Shown one piece after another: positions 46,474 through 49,194 of a stretch of DNA of 49,194 nucleotides. The stretch comes from Alphaproteobacteria bacterium (lineage in GTDB: Bacteria; Pseudomonadota; Alphaproteobacteria; Sphingomonadales; Kordiimonadaceae): positions 1-49,194 of the forward strand of contig JAJFIS010000002.1 of NCBI GenBank assembly GCA_021774735.1, given 5' to 3'. The notes under the pieces are model-generated. The model was not told where the DNA came from, did no database searches, and worked only from the letters and a program-made list of their open reading frames with translations. The first letter of the stretch is position 1; each line of letters starts with the position of its first letter. Both the position numbers and the translations under genes were made by a program.

Positions 46474-47393
46474 GCGCCGATAGCAACATACAGACATGGC
46501 GGGCGAGCTTTTTGGCCGCGCCAGAACGTGCGGAGGGCCTAGCCCTGCAACTAGAGCTGCTCAGTGATAGCTTAGGCGCTATTCCGCCCACTTTTTCATG
46601 GGTTGAGGAAAGCGAAGACGCTAATTGGCTGATGGAAGTGTGGTTCGCCGGAAAACCCGAACCTGATTTTATCGAGAGCTGGTTTAAAGCTTGCGACATG
46701 GCGGACACTGCGGTCACATTAGAATTGCTCGAAGAAAAAGACTGGGTCAGCGAAAGCCAAAAACTACTGGAGCCTGTGGATGCGGGGCGTTATTTCATCC
46801 ACGGCGCCCATGACCGGGACCAAGCACGCCCCGGGCGGATCAACCTGCAAATTGATGCGGGCCAAGCCTTTGGTACCGGCAAACACGAAACCACCAGTGG
46901 CTGTTTGATGATGCTGGATAAATTAGCCCGCAAAATTAAGCCAAGAAACGTGTTGGACCTAGGCACGGGTAGTGGTGTTCTGGGCTTAGCAGCCGCCCGC
47001 ACTTGGCGCACCAAGGTGGTGGGCAGCGATATTGACCCCATCGCGATTGAGGTGGCAGCCCCCAATGGCCCTTTAAACAATGTCCGCACCCGGGCGATTG
47101 GCGACCGCAATTGGGGCTATAAAGCTGTGATAGCGGATGGGTTAAACAATCCAGTATTTCGTAAGGAAGGTCCGTTTGATCTAATAATTGCTAATATTTT
47201 AGCGGAACCACTTGTGGATTTAGCGCCGTCTATTATTGCAGCTCTAGCGCCAAGCGGTTATCTGATACTCGCTGGGCTGCTTGATAGCCAAGAGGCCATG
47301 GTGCGTACGGCTTACCGTGGGCGGGGGCTTATATTTATGTCCCGAAAAAACATGGGATCTTGGCCTACGCTGCTATTGCGCAAGCCAAGATAA
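46470..47393 (+). CDS. prmA: Ribosomal protein L11 methyltransferase
   Basis: A 307-residue SAM-dependent enzyme that trimethylates ribosomal protein L11. The N-terminal substrate-recognition domain (about 1-120) includes EEKDWVSESQKLLEPVDAGR. The catalytic domain has INLQIDAGQAFGTGKHETT, the SAM-binding motif DLGTGSGVLGLAAA and the target-side NILAEPL (the NxLxxPL motif). The start ATG overlaps the helicase stop (ATGA). Length is typical of the family. Confidence 0.95.
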   Translation: MSADSNIQTWRASFLAAPERAEGLALQLELLSDSLGAIPPTFSWVEESEDANWLMEVWFAGKPEPDFIESWFKACDMADTAVTLELLEEKDWVSESQKLLEPVDAGRYFIHGAHDRDQARPGRINLQIDAGQAFGTGKHETTSGCLMMLDKLARKIKPRNVLDLGTGSGVLGLAAARTWRTKVVGSDIDPIAIEVAAPNGPLNNVRTRAIGDRNWGYKAVIADGLNNPVFRKEGPFDLIIANILAEPLVDLAPSIIAALAPSGYLILAGLLDSQEAMVRTAYRGRGLIFMSRKNMGSWPTLLLRKPR

Positions 47394-47422
47394 AATTTAT
47401 TCACTTTTAAGCTAAGACTGCT

Positions 47423-47611
47423 TTAAGCAGATATGTTTGGGTTGCCACCAAGCGCGCGCGGGCGCGTGATCCGTGGCAGGCGCACGGTGTGACGCTCTTG
47501 AGCGGTCATTTGGCCGGCATCAGCCATAAAGCCGAAAAGGTCGGTACCATGAAGAGAATAGGCAACTACATTTTCTACAGCGCCTTTGAATTCATTTGAA
47601 AAGATTTGCAT
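47423..47611 (-). CDS. Small hypothetical protein
   Basis: I do not recognise it. A 62-residue frame with a convincing ribosome-binding site (GATGGAG, 7 nt before ATG 47611). It has no signal peptide or membrane segment; the middle is mildly hydrophobic (LFGFMADAG) and the C-terminus is basic (RHTVRLPRITRPRALGG). It lies alone between convergent prmA and the divergent mscS gene, so it must have its own promoter. The frame is open further upstream to 47692 but without support. It may be a real small gene or chance. Confidence 0.5.
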   Translation of the reverse strand: MQIFSNEFKGAVENVVAYSLHGTDLFGFMADAGQMTAQERHTVRLPRITRPRALGGNPNISA

Positions 47612-47867
47612 GTCGTATCTCCATCTGCGCTTACGCGCTTGTTTTGGGTTTGGGCTGCTATTTTGTTGCTGGCCCTTTAATCGTTGCTTCATTGTTACTA
47701 AAAACTATATGCGCCCTAGCAACCCTCTTTAGAAGACATAGTTTTAGCATATAAGCCATGCAAAAATAGCATAGCTGTAACCTTACTTCGTGAAAAAACT
47801 GGCTTTTAGTGCATAGAATGAGCAAAGTAGGTAAAGTTGCAACGAATAGCTTAACGAGGAGCCTTCC

Positions 47868-48716
47868 ATGGAAGAGAGCATCACAGAATACAGCGATAAG
47901 ACCCAAGAGATGATCGATATGGCCATTGAGATGGTGACGATTTATGGCCTGAAAGTTATTGGTGCCATTGTCATCCTCATTCTTGGCTTTTGGATATCAA
48001 AAAAGCTTCGCGGCGGCGTTGTTAAAACACTTGAAAGGTCAAAAAAATCTGACCCTACCTTAAATCAATTCCTCGGCAGTCTGGTTTATTATGCCGCAAT
48101 CATGCTCACCCTTATTACGGTGATGGGCCAGTTTGGCATTGAAACCACTAGTTTTGTCGCCATTTTAGGCGCCATGGGCTTGGCACTGGGGCTGGCGCTG
48201 CAAGGCACGCTTGGTCATGTTGCATCTGGGGTTATGCTGCTGATATTCCGGCCCTTTAAGATTGGGCAGTTCATTGAAGCAGGGGGCTTTACCGGCACGG
48301 TGAAGTCTATCACATTATTCACCACCGAAATGGATACGGGCGATAATAAGCGCATCATCATCCCCAACGGCGCTATCTGGGGCAACGCGCTTATCAACTA
48401 TAGCCACAATGACAAACGCCGGGTTGATTTCACCTTTGGCATTGGCTACGGCGATAGCATCGACACCGCCATTGAGGTTATCAAAGCCTGCGCGGCGGCG
48501 GACGCCCGCATTCACAAAGACCCAGCAATTTTTGTTGCCGTTAGCGGATTAGGTGACAGCAGCGTTGATCTGGTAGCTAAAGCATGGTGCGACAGCGGCG
48601 ATTATTGGGGCATTTACCATGACATGACCAAAGCGGTAAAAGAAGCAATGGATGCAGCTGGCATAGACCTGCCCTACCCTCAAAGGGCAGTGCATATGGT
48701 GGGTAAAGGCGAATGA
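47868..48716 (+). CDS. mscS: MscS-family small-conductance mechanosensitive channel
   Basis: A 282-residue channel matching E. coli MscS in size and order: an N-terminal helix, TM1 (about 28-48), TM2 (about 65-85), and the pore helix TM3 with the Gly/Ala pattern GAMGLALGLALQGTLGHVASG (split 98-118). The beta domain (FKIGQFIEAGGFTGTVKSI, NKRIIIPNGAIWGNALINYS) and the C-terminal alpha/beta domain follow. ACGAGGAG precedes the ATG at 47868. The last codons overlap the start of a truncated kinase fragment. It differs from the longer MscS at 2349. Confidence 0.95.
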   Translation: MEESITEYSDKTQEMIDMAIEMVTIYGLKVIGAIVILILGFWISKKLRGGVVKTLERSKKSDPTLNQFLGSLVYYAAIMLTLITVMGQFGIETTSFVAILGAMGLALGLALQGTLGHVASGVMLLIFRPFKIGQFIEAGGFTGTVKSITLFTTEMDTGDNKRIIIPNGAIWGNALINYSHNDKRRVDFTFGIGYGDSIDTAIEVIKACAAADARIHKDPAIFVAVSGLGDSSVDLVAKAWCDSGDYWGIYHDMTKAVKEAMDAAGIDLPYPQRAVHMVGKGE

Positions 48717-49054
48717 GCATTTTGTCCGTCATCAAATTTACGCCCAGTGGTGGGAAAATAACAAATACTGTGCATTTAAATGATAATGGTGAAATGGTTC
48801 TGACAATAAGCGATACTGGCATTGGTATTAAGCCAGAAAATATTAAGAGAATCAAAGAGGCCTTTTGGCAAGAAGAGGGGTCATATTCTCGCCATTTTGA
48901 AGGAACGGGCTTGGGCATGGCAATAGTGACCCAACTAACGCAGTTGCATGATGCGACTATGGACATACAGAGTGTTTTGGGGGAAGGAACTTCTGTAACT
49001 ATAACGTTCCCAACAGATAGAGTGGTGAAACCTTCAGGATTAAGTCTGAACTAA
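48713..49054 (+). pseudogene. Histidine kinase C-terminal fragment (HATPase domain)
   Basis: A 113-codon frame that begins in the mscS stop (ATGA) and encodes only the ATP-binding end of a histidine kinase: the tail of the N box (VIKFTPSGGKI), the G1 box SDTGIGI, the F box region and the G2 box GTGLGMAI, then GEGTSVTITFP. The sensor part, the HisKA domain and the key Asn of the N box are missing. It could be translated by coupling to mscS but cannot be a working kinase. An IS256-family end lies immediately after its stop. I read it as a gene remnant left by deletion. Confidence 0.78.
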
Positions 49055-49096
49055 TGGTAGTGTCCTAAATTCCGTGTAAGTGACCATTTGGTTATA

Positions 49097-49126
49097 TTTC
49101 CAACATCAATATATTGATGTTGGAAA
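49097..49126. repeat. Perfect 30-bp palindrome at the transposase 3' end
   Basis: Half-site TTTCCAACATCAATA is followed directly by its exact reverse complement with no spacer. It covers the transposase stop and could form a cruciform or act as a terminator guarding the element from outside transcription. Confidence 0.9.
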
Positions 49127-49194
49127 ACGGTCATGGAACAGGACGGCGAATTGGTTCATGGCCTGCTTCCACACTCTGGGGGCCATTGTCCACT
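49106..49194 (-). CDS. IS256-family transposase, C-terminal end (partial)
   Basis: Read leftwards from the window edge, the frame encodes the last 28 or so residues, ending RVWKQAMNQFAVLFHDRFP and a short tail before TGA (49106-49108). The pattern W-K-x-A-x-N-Q-F-A-x-x-F-x-D-R is the usual C-terminus of IS256/Mutator transposases. The remaining roughly 370 residues are outside the window. The stop lies inside a 30-bp perfect palindrome. Confidence 0.65.
   Translation of the reverse strand, partial: WTMAPRVWKQAMNQFAVLFHDRFPTSIY

Larger units (their letters stand above)
49056..49194 (-). mobile_element. End of an IS256-family insertion sequence (truncated by window edge)
   Basis: From about 49056 the sequence GTGTCCTAAATTCCGTGTAA resembles the terminal inverted repeat of IS256-type elements. 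It begins right after the kinase-fragment stop, and the transposase C-terminus follows on the minus strand. The rest of the element, including the other end and any target duplication, lies outside the window. Exact IS end and family are judged by eye. Confidence 0.6.

Overview
The window is chromosomal DNA of an alphaproteobacterium of moderate GC content; the order cannot be fixed by reading alone. The strongest taxonomic evidence is a circularly permuted (two-piece) tmRNA gene at about 31.74-32.07 kb, a form typical of Alphaproteobacteria. The gene orders ilvI-ilvH-ilvC/leuA, thyA-folA next to hflK-hflC-DUF2065-degP, and mreBCD-mrdA-mrdB fit the same group. Most genes are intact housekeeping genes.

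Layout. 0-0.6 kb: a strong rRNA-type promoter and leader read leftwards out of the window; the 16S gene would lie beyond the left edge. 0.6-5.5 kb: a patatin-like hydrolase, a CBS protein, an mscS-yciA-yceI operon with 4-nt overlaps, a small Cys-rich secreted protein and msrA. 5.5-8.2 kb: a zur regulator divergent from a ZnuD-type zinc receptor. 8.2-13.7 kb: the rod-shape operon mreB-mreC-mreD-mrdA-rodA (minus strand). 13.9-23.2 kb: branched-chain amino acid genes leuA, an unusual alanine-dehydrogenase-like gene, then ilvC, ilvH and ilvI, all minus strand. Between the two halves sits a roughly 2-kb AT-rich island with an intact parDE module, a decayed higBA-like module and an unknown membrane protein. 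Both leuA and ilvI have long structured leaders; the leuA leader encodes a 31-residue peptide with nine leucines and looks like an attenuator. 23.2-31.6 kb: miaA, serB, degP, DUF2065, hflC, hflK, mrp, folA, thyA. 31.7-34.7 kb: tmRNA (tag ANDNNVEFAVAA), a histidine kinase with an N-terminal YfiR-like domain, and sspB, the ClpXP adaptor for ssrA-tagged proteins. 34.9-38 kb: class I fumarase, NnrS and a ribbon-helix-helix protein. 38-41.5 kb: a large AsmA protein. 41.7-47.4 kb: a thioesterase, a CLC channel with CBS domains, a UvrD/PcrA helicase and prmA. 47.4-49.2 kb: a small unknown ORF, a second MscS channel, a 5'-truncated kinase fragment joined to its stop codon, and the end of an IS256-family element running off the right edge.

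Genes that work together: the Rod complex; zinc sensing and uptake; branched-chain amino acid synthesis controlled by leaders; envelope proteostasis (DegP, HflKC); and ribosome rescue plus degradation of tagged proteins (ssrA and sspB). The points most worth following up are the leuA leader, the ilvI leader with its duplicated hairpin, the tmRNA with an atypical T-loop, and the island of partly decayed toxin-antitoxin genes inside the branched-chain cluster.
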